From Arthrobacter sp. ISL-65 (GTDB taxonomy: Bacteria > Actinomycetota > Actinomycetes > Actinomycetales > Micrococcaceae): 64,000 bases of DNA. Positions 1 to 7,008 of the stretch are shown in pieces (within the stretch, counting starts at the first letter, position 1; each line of letters begins with the position of its first letter). Location of the stretch: assembly GCF_018613795.1 (NCBI RefSeq), contig NZ_JAGGPN010000022.1, positions 34,083-98,082 of the forward strand, written 5' to 3'. The notes beneath the pieces were generated by a model that was not told the origin of the DNA, made no database searches, and saw only the letters and a program-made list of their open reading frames with translations. The position numbers were made by a program, and so were the translations under genes.

Positions 1-1131
1 CGGCAGCCGGAAGCCGAAGTCCACAAGGTTCCGCTTGCGGGACATATCGCCCTCGTACATGGCCCCGATCTGCGGGATGGTCACGTGGGATTCGTCCACC
101 ACCAGCAGGAAGTCGTCCGGGAAGTAGTCAAGGAGGCAATGCGGGGCGGTTCCGCGGGCGCGGCCGTCAATGTGCGATGAGTAGTTCTCGATGCCGTTGC
201 AGAAACCCATCTGCTGCATCATCTCGAGGTCGTATGTGGTGCGCATCCGCAGCCGCTGGGCTTCCACGAGCTTGTTCTGGCTTTCCAGGACCTGGAGCCG
301 GTCGGCGAGTTCGTCCTCGATCCGCTTGATGGCACGCGCCATCCGCTCGGGTCCGGCCACATAGTGCGAGGCCGGGAACACGTACATCTCCTCTTCGTCC
401 CGGATCACCTCTCCGGTCAGCGGATGCAGGGTATGGATGTTCTCAATCTCATCCCCGAAAAACTCGATCCGGATGGCCAGTTCCTCATACATGGGAATGA
501 TTTCCACGGTGTCACCGCGGACCCGGAACGTGCCGCGGTGGAAGTCCATGTCATTGCGGGCGTATTGCATGGAGACAAATTTGCGCAGCAGGTCATCACG
601 GTTCATTTCGGCGCCCTTGCGCAGCGTCACCATGCCGGCGATGTACTCTTCCGGAGTGCCCAGACCGTAGATGCAGGACACGGTTGCCACCACAATCACG
701 TCGCGGCGGGTGAGGAGCGCGTTGGTGGCGGAGTGCCGGAGCCGCTCCACTTCCTCGTTGATGGAGGAGTCCTTCTCGATGAACGTGTCCGTCTGCGCCA
801 CGTACGCTTCGGGCTGGTAGTAGTCGTAGTAGGACACGAAGTACTCCACCGCATTGTTCGGCAGGAGTTCGCGGAACTCGTTGGCCAGCTGCGCCGCGAG
901 GGTCTTGTTCTGAACCATCACCAGGGTGGGCCGCTGGACCTGCTCGATCAGCCAGGCCGTGGTGGCGCTCTTGCCGGTACCGGTGGCACCGAGCAGCACC
1001 ACGTCCTTTTCGCCGTTCCTGATGCGCTCCGTCAGCTCGGCGATGGCCGCCGGCTGGTCACCGGCCGGCTGGAACTCGCTGATGACCTCGAAGGGCGCAA
1101 CGACGCGGTTGACTTCCTGCGCAAGACTCAT
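1..1131 (-). CDS. uvrB: UvrABC excinuclease subunit B, N-terminal part (truncated by the window edge)
   Basis: UvrB is the DNA-damage-verification helicase of nucleotide excision repair: it receives damaged DNA from UvrA and recruits UvrC. The 377 codons present begin [11 protein letters not shown] and carry the Walker A motif GATGTGKS (residues 48-55), the tyrosine-rich beta-hairpin segment ([11 protein letters not shown], about residue 100) and the VVDESHVT box near the end. The frame is open to base 1, so a little under half of a usual UvrB of about 690 residues lies outside the window. The ATG has no Shine-Dalgarno sequence but sits six bases after a TAGATT box, which suggests a leaderless mRNA. 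coaE lies upstream on the same strand, as in other actinobacteria. Confidence 0.96.
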   Translation of the reverse strand, partial: MSLAQEVNRVVAPFEVISEFQPAGDQPAAIAELTERIRNGEKDVVLLGATGTGKSATTAWLIEQVQRPTLVMVQNKTLAAQLANEFRELLPNNAVEYFVSYYDYYQPEAYVAQTDTFIEKDSSINEEVERLRHSATNALLTRRDVIVVATVSCIYGLGTPEEYIAGMVTLRKGAEMNRDDLLRKFVSMQYARNDMDFHRGTFRVRGDTVEIIPMYEELAIRIEFFGDEIENIHTLHPLTGEVIRDEEEMYVFPASHYVAGPERMARAIKRIEDELADRLQVLESQNKLVEAQRLRMRTTYDLEMMQQMGFCNGIENYSSHIDGRARGTAPHCLLDYFPDDFLLVVDESHVTIPQIGAMYEGDMSRKRNLVDFGFRLP

Positions 1132-1137
1132 GTACCT

Positions 1138-1143
1138 AATCTA
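1138..1143 (-). promoter_or_regulatory. Leaderless -10 box of uvrB
   Basis: Read on the minus strand the sequence is TAGATT, six bases, then the ATG of uvrB. There is no purine-rich ribosome-binding sequence between them. Transcription starting at or near the A of the ATG is inferred. Confidence 0.55.
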
Positions 1144-1193
1144 CAGGCGGCCACTGACAGGAACTCCTGATTCAGCTTTGGGCTGTACCGGGT

Positions 1194-2429
1194 TCAGCCG
1201 CGGCTCGTGTTGGCGGAGCTGGAAACGTACGACGGCGGCTGCCAGCCGCTGCTTTCGGCCCACCGTTCCATTCCGGGAGCCCCGACGTCGCGGAACCACG
1301 CCTCCTTGTCGTCGGCGTAGCCGGACGTGTTGGCGTCGGAGGCATGCAGGGCGGCCAGCCGGCGCTTCTCCGCTGCATATTGCTCCCGTGCGGCCGGAAC
1401 GGCGCGAAGCCAGTCCCGGAAGCAAAGGGCAAAGCGCCAACCCGCAGAACCGGCCACCCGGACATGGAGATTGACCGGACGCGCGGGATCGGCGTTGCCG
1501 TGCAGGCGCTTGGACCAGGCAGCGGGGTCGGGGCGCCCGCGGGGGCTGTCCATCAGGATGCCCGGCCAGAGCGGGAACCCCGCGGCACCAAGCAGGGCCG
1601 CAATCCGGTCTGCCGTCATGAGATCAGAGACCGCGAGCTGCAGGTCGATGACGTCCTTCGCCTCGAGCCCGGGGACCGACGTCGACCCGATGTGGTCCAC
1701 GGCCAGCACGCCCTCCGGGACGGCGGTCTTCAGCCGCTCGGCCAGACAGGCGGCCTGGCGCGGCCAATCGGAGTCCGGTGACGCCAGAACGGGCGCGCCG
1801 CTGCGGCCAGCCACCGCGGCCTGGCTGATGTTCCGCGCGAAGGGCACGAGCCGCTCCTCCCACAGCCGGTCCACCGAGGCCAGCAGCTCCTCGCGCGTGC
1901 CGGAATTGGGAAGGACCACGTCCGCTGCGGCGAGCCGGTCCTCGCGGGACGCCTGGGCGGCCATCCGTGCACGGGCGTCCGCTTCCGTCATTCCGCGGTG
2001 CCCGGTCATGCGCTGCAGCCGGACATCCTCGGGCGCATCCACCACCAGCACGAGGTGAAAGTTCTTCTGCTGTCCGGTTTCCACCAGGAGCGGAATGTCC
2101 TGCACCACCACCGCGTCACCCGGCGCGGCCGCAATCACCACCGCGGCGCGTTCGCGCACCAGCGGATGGACGATGCCATTGAGCTCGGCGCGCCGTCCCG
2201 GCTCCTGGAACACGATGGCCCCGAGGCGTGGCCGGTCTAGCCGCCCCTCGCCGTCGAGGATCTCCGGGCCGAACGCGGACACGACCGCGGCCAGCCCCGG
2301 AGTGCCCGGTTCCACCACTTCACGGGCGATCGCATCGGCATCGACGAGCACTGCCCCCAGTTCTTCCAGGCGCGTTGCCACCAGGGACTTCCCTGAAGCG
2401 ATGCCGCCCGTCAACCCAATCTTCAGCAC
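1194..2429 (-). CDS. coaE: Dephospho-CoA kinase fused to a GrpB/UPF0157 domain
   Basis: The first 200 or so residues are dephospho-CoA kinase, the last step of coenzyme A synthesis (ATP-dependent phosphorylation of the ribose 3'-OH). The P-loop GLTGGIASGKS is at residues 5-15, followed by the DADAIAREVV segment and the lid region. From about residue 215 a second domain begins (DHIGSTSVPGLEAKDVIDLQ), the signature of the GrpB/UPF0157 nucleotidyltransferase-like family. This two-domain form of 411 residues is known from mycobacterial CoaE, where the tail has been linked to folding or regulation; here that role is only inferred. The start is GTG, six bases after a TAGTCT box, so the mRNA is probably leaderless. 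The gene is divergent from yigZ. Confidence 0.93.
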   Translation of the reverse strand: MLKIGLTGGIASGKSLVATRLEELGAVLVDADAIAREVVEPGTPGLAAVVSAFGPEILDGEGRLDRPRLGAIVFQEPGRRAELNGIVHPLVRERAAVVIAAAPGDAVVVQDIPLLVETGQQKNFHLVLVVDAPEDVRLQRMTGHRGMTEADARARMAAQASREDRLAAADVVLPNSGTREELLASVDRLWEERLVPFARNISQAAVAGRSGAPVLASPDSDWPRQAACLAERLKTAVPEGVLAVDHIGSTSVPGLEAKDVIDLQLAVSDLMTADRIAALLGAAGFPLWPGILMDSPRGRPDPAAWSKRLHGNADPARPVNLHVRVAGSAGWRFALCFRDWLRAVPAAREQYAAEKRRLAALHASDANTSGYADDKEAWFRDVGAPGMERWAESSGWQPPSYVSSSANTSRG

Positions 2430-2435
2430 TCCCCA

Positions 2436-2445
2436 AGACTAGACT
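2436..2445. promoter_or_regulatory. Overlapping divergent -10 boxes of coaE and yigZ
   Basis: On the plus strand TAGACT (2440-2445) lies exactly six bases before the GTG of yigZ. On the minus strand TAGTCT (2441-2436) lies exactly six bases before the GTG of coaE. The two boxes share the TA at 2440-2441, and only 22 bases separate the start codons. Two polymerases could hardly open both at once, so mutually exclusive initiation is inferred. Confidence 0.6.
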
Positions 2446-2451
2446 GAACCG

Positions 2452-3165
2452 GTGGCAGAAGAGGCAGTTCCAACGCAGACCGAGGCGACACAAAGCAGGC
2501 GGTCCGCGTACACCACGCTGGCTGCCGGAGACGGCTTCCGCCATGAGATCGAGATCAAGCGCTCCCGGTTCATCACCGTCCTGCGCCGCGCGGGGACCGA
2601 AGAGGATGCCCGCGCGCTGGTGTCTGAACTTCGCCGCGAGTTCCATGACGCCCGGCACCACTGCTCCGCCTTCGTGCTGGGGCCGGACCGGGATATCCAG
2701 CGTTCCAGCGACGACGGCGAACCCTCCGGAACCGCCGGGATCCCCATGCTGGAGGCCCTTCTCCGGCGTGAAACCATCCCGGGGGTGACGGATCTCAGCG
2801 ACGTGAGTGCCGTCGTCGTGCGATACTTCGGCGGGATCCTGCTGGGTGCCGGCGGGCTGGTGCGCGCGTACTCCGATTCAGTCTCGACGGCCTTGGAACT
2901 CGCTCCGCTGGTGCGGCGCCGGCGGCTGCGCATCTGTGCCGTGCGGGTACCGCACGCTGCGGCAGGCCGTCTCGAGAACGACCTGCGCAGCGCGGGCTAT
3001 GCGATGGCGCAGACCGGCTACGAAGCCCAGTCCACGGTGCTGCGCCTCGCGCTGCCGGATGCGCCGGATGACCTGGCGGCGGCGGCCGACCGGCTGGCCG
3101 CCATGACCGCCGGAAGTGCGGCCCTCCAGCGCGAGGACACGGAGTGGATTGACGTTCCGCACTGA
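2452..3165 (+). CDS. YigZ/IMPACT family protein
   Basis: A 237-residue protein of the YigZ/IMPACT family (UPF0029). Recognised segments are EIKRSRFITVLRRAGTEEDA near residue 30, the DARHHCSAFVLG segment, SDDGEPSGTAGIPML, and VRYFGGILLGAGGLVRAYSD near residue 125, which is the family hallmark. The C-terminal third is the small ferredoxin-like domain of bacterial YigZ. Eukaryotic IMPACT modulates Gcn2; the bacterial role is not settled, though a translation-linked role has been suggested. The GTG start is chosen because it lies six bases after TAGACT, with no ribosome-binding sequence. The mRNA is therefore likely leaderless. Confidence 0.88.
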   Translation: MAEEAVPTQTEATQSRRSAYTTLAAGDGFRHEIEIKRSRFITVLRRAGTEEDARALVSELRREFHDARHHCSAFVLGPDRDIQRSSDDGEPSGTAGIPMLEALLRRETIPGVTDLSDVSAVVVRYFGGILLGAGGLVRAYSDSVSTALELAPLVRRRRLRICAVRVPHAAAGRLENDLRSAGYAMAQTGYEAQSTVLRLALPDAPDDLAAAADRLAAMTAGSAALQREDTEWIDVPH

Positions 3166-3189
3166 CGGCTGGCCGAAAGAATCATCAGC

Positions 3190-3218
3190 TTGCTTGTGAC
3201 TTTCGGCTTTTCTAGGGT
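3190..3218 (+). promoter_or_regulatory. Promoter of the PfpI-family gene
   Basis: A -35-like TTGCTT (3190-3195) is followed after 17 bases by TAGGGT (3213-3218). The predicted transcript has a short leader that includes the AGGAGG ribosome-binding sequence before the ATG at 3254. Confidence 0.45.
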
Positions 3219-3253
3219 GGACCTGTAAGGCACCACACGGAAAAGGAGGACGC

Positions 3254-3820
3254 ATGTCAGAGCACGACATCACCGGCAAGAGGGTCGCCTTCCTGCTGAC
3301 AGACGGCGTGGAGCAGGTTGAACTGACCAGCCCCTGGGACGCGGTCAAGAACGCCGGCGGCGAGCCTGTCCTGGTGGCTCCGAAGAGCGGAAAGCTCCAG
3401 GGTTTTGAGGGCGTCGAGAAAGGCGACACCTTCGACGTCGACCTGACCCTGAAGGAGGCCAACGCGGCTGACTTCCACGCCCTGGTGATTCCGGGCGGGG
3501 TGGTGAACGCCGACCACCTCAGGGTAGACAAGGACGCTCAGGCGTTTGCCCGCAGCTTCTTTGAGCAGCACAAGCCGGTAGCGGCCATCTGCCACGGCCC
3601 GTGGCTGCTCATCGATGCGGGCGTCGTCAAGGGCAGGAACCTCACCTCCTACCACACGCTGGCCACAGACCTGCGGAATGCGGGCGCCAACTGGAGCGAC
3701 CAGGAAGTCGTGGTGGACCAGGGCTTCGTGACCAGCAGGAAGCCGGGCGACCTCCCCGCATTCAACAACAAGGTGCTGGAGGAGATCGCCGAGGGCGAGC
3801 ACGCCGGGCAGACCGCCTGA
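3254..3820 (+). CDS. DJ-1/PfpI family protein (type 1 glutamine amidotransferase-like)
   Basis: A 188-residue cytoplasmic protein of the DJ-1/PfpI superfamily. The nucleophile elbow is AAICHGPWLL with Cys113 followed by His, and the companion acidic segment is LTDGVEQVEL near residue 17. The family includes PfpI-type general stress proteins, some reported to act as proteases, glyoxalases or deglycases. Which of these applies cannot be told from sequence. The ATG follows a strong AGGAGG sequence. The gene is monocistronic and converges on rpsA across a shared hairpin terminator. Confidence 0.88.
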   Translation: MSEHDITGKRVAFLLTDGVEQVELTSPWDAVKNAGGEPVLVAPKSGKLQGFEGVEKGDTFDVDLTLKEANAADFHALVIPGGVVNADHLRVDKDAQAFARSFFEQHKPVAAICHGPWLLIDAGVVKGRNLTSYHTLATDLRNAGANWSDQEVVVDQGFVTSRKPGDLPAFNNKVLEEIAEGEHAGQTA

Positions 3821-3864
3821 CACTGCCAATTCAGGCATCCGGCGCCACAACCGGCCGGAACGAC

Positions 3865-3902
3865 AAAAGGTGGCCGCCCCCTCTCGGGGACGGCCACCTT
3901 TT
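3865..3902. terminator. Bidirectional Rho-independent terminator
   Basis: A 12-bp perfect stem (AAAAGGTGGCCG pairing with CGGCCACCTTTT) carries a further C4/G4 inner stem. It has a T run on one strand and an A run on the other. It lies between the convergent PfpI-family gene and rpsA and can serve both. Confidence 0.85.
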
Positions 3903-3929
3903 CAGTGGCAATTAGCTAATGCCGGGCAA

Positions 3930-5405
3930 TTAGTTGCCGGTCAGCTTCTCGCGCAGAGCGGCAAGTGCCTCGTCCGAAGCAAGCGTGCCTGCACCGGAAT
4001 CGGTGGCAGCCGGCTCGGAGGAGTAGCTGGTGGTGCCGGAGTCGCTCTCACCGGACGTTGCAGCTGCAGCGTCGTCGGCGGCGTGCTGGGTAACCTGCTT
4101 CTTGTGTGCTTCCCAGCGGGTCTGGGCGTCAGCGTACTGCTGCTCCCAGGCGGCGCGCTGGTTCTCGTAGCCTTCAAGCCACTCGTTGGACTCCGGGTCG
4201 AAGCCCTCCGGGTACTTGTAGTTGCCCTCTTCGTCGTACTCTGCGGCCATGCCGTACAGAGCGGGATCGAACTCGGTGCTGTCGGCGTCAACGCCCTCGT
4301 TAGCCTGCTTGAGGGAGAGGGAGATGCGGCGGCGCTCGAGGTCGATGTCGATGACCTTGACGAACAGTTCGTCGCCAACGGAGACAACCTGCTCAGCCAG
4401 CTCAACGTGGCGGACAGCCAGTTCGGAGATGTGAACGAGGCCTTCGATGCCGTCTTCGACGCGGACGAACGCACCGAACGGAACGAGCTTGGTGACCTTA
4501 CCCGGAACAACCTGGCCGAGGGCGTGGGTGCGGGCGAAGGTCTGCCACGGATCTTCCTGCGTAGCCTTGAGCGACAGGGAGACACGCTCGCGGTCCAGAT
4601 CCACTTCGAGGACCTCGACGGTGACTTCCTGGCCAACCTCGACAACCTCGGACGGGTGGTCGATGTGCTTCCAGGACAGCTCGGAAACGTGAACCAGGCC
4701 GTCTACGCCGCCCAGGTCCACGAAGGCACCGAAGTTGACGATGGAGGAAACGACGCCGGGACGGACCTGGCCCTTTTCCAGCTTGTTGAGGAACGTGGAG
4801 CGGACCTCGGACTGGGTCTGCTCGAGCCATGCACGGCGGGACAGCACAACGTTGTTGCGGTTCTTGTCCAGCTCGATGATCTTGGCTTCGATCTGCTGAC
4901 CGATGTACGGAGCCAGGTCGCGCACACGGCGCATCTCGACGAGGGATGCGGGCAGGAAGCCGCGCAGACCGATGTCGAGGATAAGACCACCCTTGACAAC
5001 CTCGATGACGGTACCGGTGACAACACCGTCTTCTTCCTTGACCTTCTCGATGTCGCCCCAGGCACGCTCGTACTGAGCACGCTTCTTGGAGAGGATCAGG
5101 CGGCCTTCTTTGTCTTCCTTGGTGAGCACCAGGGCTTCGACCTGATCGCCAACGGAGACGACGTCTCCGGGGTCAACGTCGTGCTTGATGGAAAGCTCGC
5201 GGGAGGGAATGACACCTTCGGTCTTGTAACCGATGTCGAGCAGAACTTCGTCGCGGTCGACCTTGACGACGGTACCTTCGACGAGGTCTCCGTCGTTGAA
5301 GTACTTGATAGTGGCGTCGACAGCTGCGAGGAAGTCCTCAGCGGTACCGATGTCGTTGATCGCGACTACGGGGGTACCGGGCTTCTCGGTGGAGGTGATG
5401 GTCAT
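3930..5405 (-). CDS. rpsA: 30S ribosomal protein S1
   Basis: Ribosomal protein S1 binds mRNA at the 30S subunit and helps initiation on structured leaders. The 491-residue protein contains four consecutive S1 (OB-fold) repeats, roughly residues 35-105, 120-190, 205-275 and 292-362. Typical segments are GDLVEGTVVKVDRDEVLLDIGYKTEG, FGAFVDLGGVDGLVHVSELS and FGAFVRVEDGIEGLVHISEL. The C-terminal tail of about 120 residues is acidic, low-complexity and lacks the fifth and sixth repeats of the E. coli protein, as is usual in actinobacteria. The ATG start agrees with family N-termini. A consensus promoter lies 155 bases upstream, leaving a long leader in which S1 autoregulation is conceivable but not shown. 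Confidence 0.97.
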   Translation of the reverse strand: MTITSTEKPGTPVVAINDIGTAEDFLAAVDATIKYFNDGDLVEGTVVKVDRDEVLLDIGYKTEGVIPSRELSIKHDVDPGDVVSVGDQVEALVLTKEDKEGRLILSKKRAQYERAWGDIEKVKEEDGVVTGTVIEVVKGGLILDIGLRGFLPASLVEMRRVRDLAPYIGQQIEAKIIELDKNRNNVVLSRRAWLEQTQSEVRSTFLNKLEKGQVRPGVVSSIVNFGAFVDLGGVDGLVHVSELSWKHIDHPSEVVEVGQEVTVEVLEVDLDRERVSLSLKATQEDPWQTFARTHALGQVVPGKVTKLVPFGAFVRVEDGIEGLVHISELAVRHVELAEQVVSVGDELFVKVIDIDLERRRISLSLKQANEGVDADSTEFDPALYGMAAEYDEEGNYKYPEGFDPESNEWLEGYENQRAAWEQQYADAQTRWEAHKKQVTQHAADDAAAATSGESDSGTTSYSSEPAATDSGAGTLASDEALAALREKLTGN

Positions 5406-5559
5406 GTAGTAGGGGCTCCGTTGTGGATAGTTAGTCGGTCAGGCAAACCGCCGCGCCTGCGTTATGGAACGCAGGCGCAGGTGCGGGCACTCCGCAGGGA
5501 AGTGCCTGGTCATCCTGATTTTGTGGATTAAAAAGCGTGCACGTAGTACACGCCCGTTT

Positions 5560-5589
5560 ATTCTAGTGGCAAGCGCCAACCGGGGTCAA
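5560..5589 (-). promoter_or_regulatory. rpsA promoter
   Basis: On the minus strand TTGACC (5589-5584), an 18-base spacer and TAGAAT (5565-5560) form a near-consensus housekeeping promoter. It directs transcription into rpsA with a leader of about 150 bases. The -35 box is only five bases from the stop codon of the upstream eis gene. Confidence 0.65.
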
Positions 5590-5593
5590 AGCG

Positions 5594-6889
5594 CTAGAAG
5601 TGTGTCAGGCAGTGCGGCGGACGTTCGACGGCGAACATGCGGGCGGCGCGGAACGCCGCGCCCGGCGTGTGCTCCAGAATGCGGCCCGACGCCGCCAGGG
5701 TCACCGGGCTGACCCCGCCGAGGTAGATCGCGGACAGCGCCGCGACATCCAGCTCGAGGTCCGGCGCGCCGCTGCCTCCGGCCGTGACCGCTGCGCCGCT
5801 GCCGTCAACGTCCAAGGTGAAGGTGCCGCCGGTCAGGCCAAGGGAGTCGGCGACTTTCAACACCAGCCGCCCGTCGGCCGGGTAGTGGCGGGCTTCCAGG
5901 GCCTGCTTCGCGTCGAGGATCCGCAGCCAGAGCATGTCCCGCGCCGCCGAGGCCTCCACGCAGCGGGCGTCCTCGAGGGCCCACCGCAGCGGGTCGTCCA
6001 CCGGCGCTTCCTCCCAGGTGACGCGTTCCACCAGGTCGATGGCGGCAAGGTACTGCCATAGCTCGAGGTACGCCGCTCCGGTTGCCGCGACCAGATCCAC
6101 GACTTCCATGGTGTACGGAGTACTGGACCAGCCGGCGAACCTGTAGGAGACGTAGCCGTCCACGTCTCCGCCGGGCCCGTAGTGCAGCGCCACCTTGACC
6201 TTCGGGTCCTCGCCCCCGTCGCGGCTAACGGACCCGGAAGCGAACTGCCGGTAGAACTCATGCCGGCCGATGGATCCGGGCGTGATGCGGTGCAGGCGGC
6301 CGAAGACTTCGGGGGCCAGCTCCAGCAGAACCCTGGGGTCGGCCACCTCGACGCTGCCCACCGGAGTGTGGTTGAGCCTGAAGCGCGCCGTGGTATCCAC
6401 CTTCACGGACTGCTCGGACGTTGCCACGCCAAACCCGAACCGGCCATAGATCGAGGCCTCGGACGCCGTGAGGGCTGCCATCGCAAGGCCTTCCTCCCGG
6501 GCCAGGGCGAGGTCCTCCCCCATCATGCGGCGCAGCAGGCCGCGGCGCCGGTGCGAGGTGCGGACCGTCACGGCGGTCACCAGCCGGGCGTCCAGCAACC
6601 GGCCAAAACCGATGTTCAGTGTCTTGGTCATGGTCCCGAAGGTGGCAACGGGCACGTCGGCTCCGAGCGAGTGACAGGCAACCGTTCCTGCCTGGTACAC
6701 GCCGGTCATGACGCGCCGGTCCGTGCGCTGCAGCTCAATGCTCTTGTCCACGCGCTCGTCGCTGCGGCGGGCATCGTGGAACCCGAAGGCTACCGCCTGC
6801 ATCCACGCAACCGACTCCGCATACGCAGGATCATCCTTGGCCGCCGCTTGGAACCGGCGGATTTCATAGTCCACGCTCAGATTAGACAC
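5594..6889 (-). CDS. eis: Eis-type GNAT acetyltransferase
   Basis: A 431-residue acetyltransferase of the Eis (enhanced intracellular survival) family, built from two GNAT folds and a sterol-carrier-like C-terminal domain. Family members acetylate amines on aminoglycosides or protein lysines. The acetyl-CoA loop is VRTSHRRRGLLRRMM (about residues 109-123). Tyr148 in ASIYGRFGFG matches the general acid known as Tyr126 in M. tuberculosis Eis. The protein ends in ...HCLTHF, and in the mycobacterial enzyme the carboxylate of a terminal Phe is the catalytic base. The GTG start is chosen because it lies seven bases after TAGGCT; a TTG six codons upstream is the alternative. The real substrate here is unknown. 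Confidence 0.85.
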   Translation of the reverse strand: MSNLSVDYEIRRFQAAAKDDPAYAESVAWMQAVAFGFHDARRSDERVDKSIELQRTDRRVMTGVYQAGTVACHSLGADVPVATFGTMTKTLNIGFGRLLDARLVTAVTVRTSHRRRGLLRRMMGEDLALAREEGLAMAALTASEASIYGRFGFGVATSEQSVKVDTTARFRLNHTPVGSVEVADPRVLLELAPEVFGRLHRITPGSIGRHEFYRQFASGSVSRDGGEDPKVKVALHYGPGGDVDGYVSYRFAGWSSTPYTMEVVDLVAATGAAYLELWQYLAAIDLVERVTWEEAPVDDPLRWALEDARCVEASAARDMLWLRILDAKQALEARHYPADGRLVLKVADSLGLTGGTFTLDVDGSGAAVTAGGSGAPDLELDVAALSAIYLGGVSPVTLAASGRILEHTPGAAFRAARMFAVERPPHCLTHF

Positions 6890-6896
6890 AACGCCG

Positions 6897-6902
6897 AGCC
6901 TA
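6897..6902 (-). promoter_or_regulatory. Leaderless -10 box of eis
   Basis: TAGGCT on the minus strand, seven bases before the GTG at 6889. No ribosome-binding sequence intervenes. Confidence 0.5.
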
Positions 6903-6942
6903 GCCAATGGTCCCGCCGGCCCGCCATAGGAAACGCCGCCCG

Positions 6943-6976
6943 CCCGCCACCGGCACGCTGAAGTGCCGGCGGCGGG
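6943..6976 (-). terminator. Hairpin downstream of polA
   Basis: Arms 6943-6956 and 6963-6976 pair at 13 of 14 positions around a six-base loop. On the polA strand the hairpin is followed by a short GTTTCC stretch rather than a long T run. It could therefore be a GC-type terminator or an mRNA 3'-end stabiliser. Confidence 0.5.
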
Positions 6977-7008
6977 ACGGGAAACACGGGCGACTCAAGC
7001 CGGGGTGG

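Noticed and set aside
1132..1193. LexA (SOS) box upstream of uvrB
   Set aside because: No CGAAC-N4-GTTCG-like palindrome is present in the short upstream region.
3870..5531. Plus-strand frame of about 550 codons opposite rpsA
   Set aside because: It is a shadow of rpsA, whose S1 repeats are unmistakable. The antisense product has no known domain.
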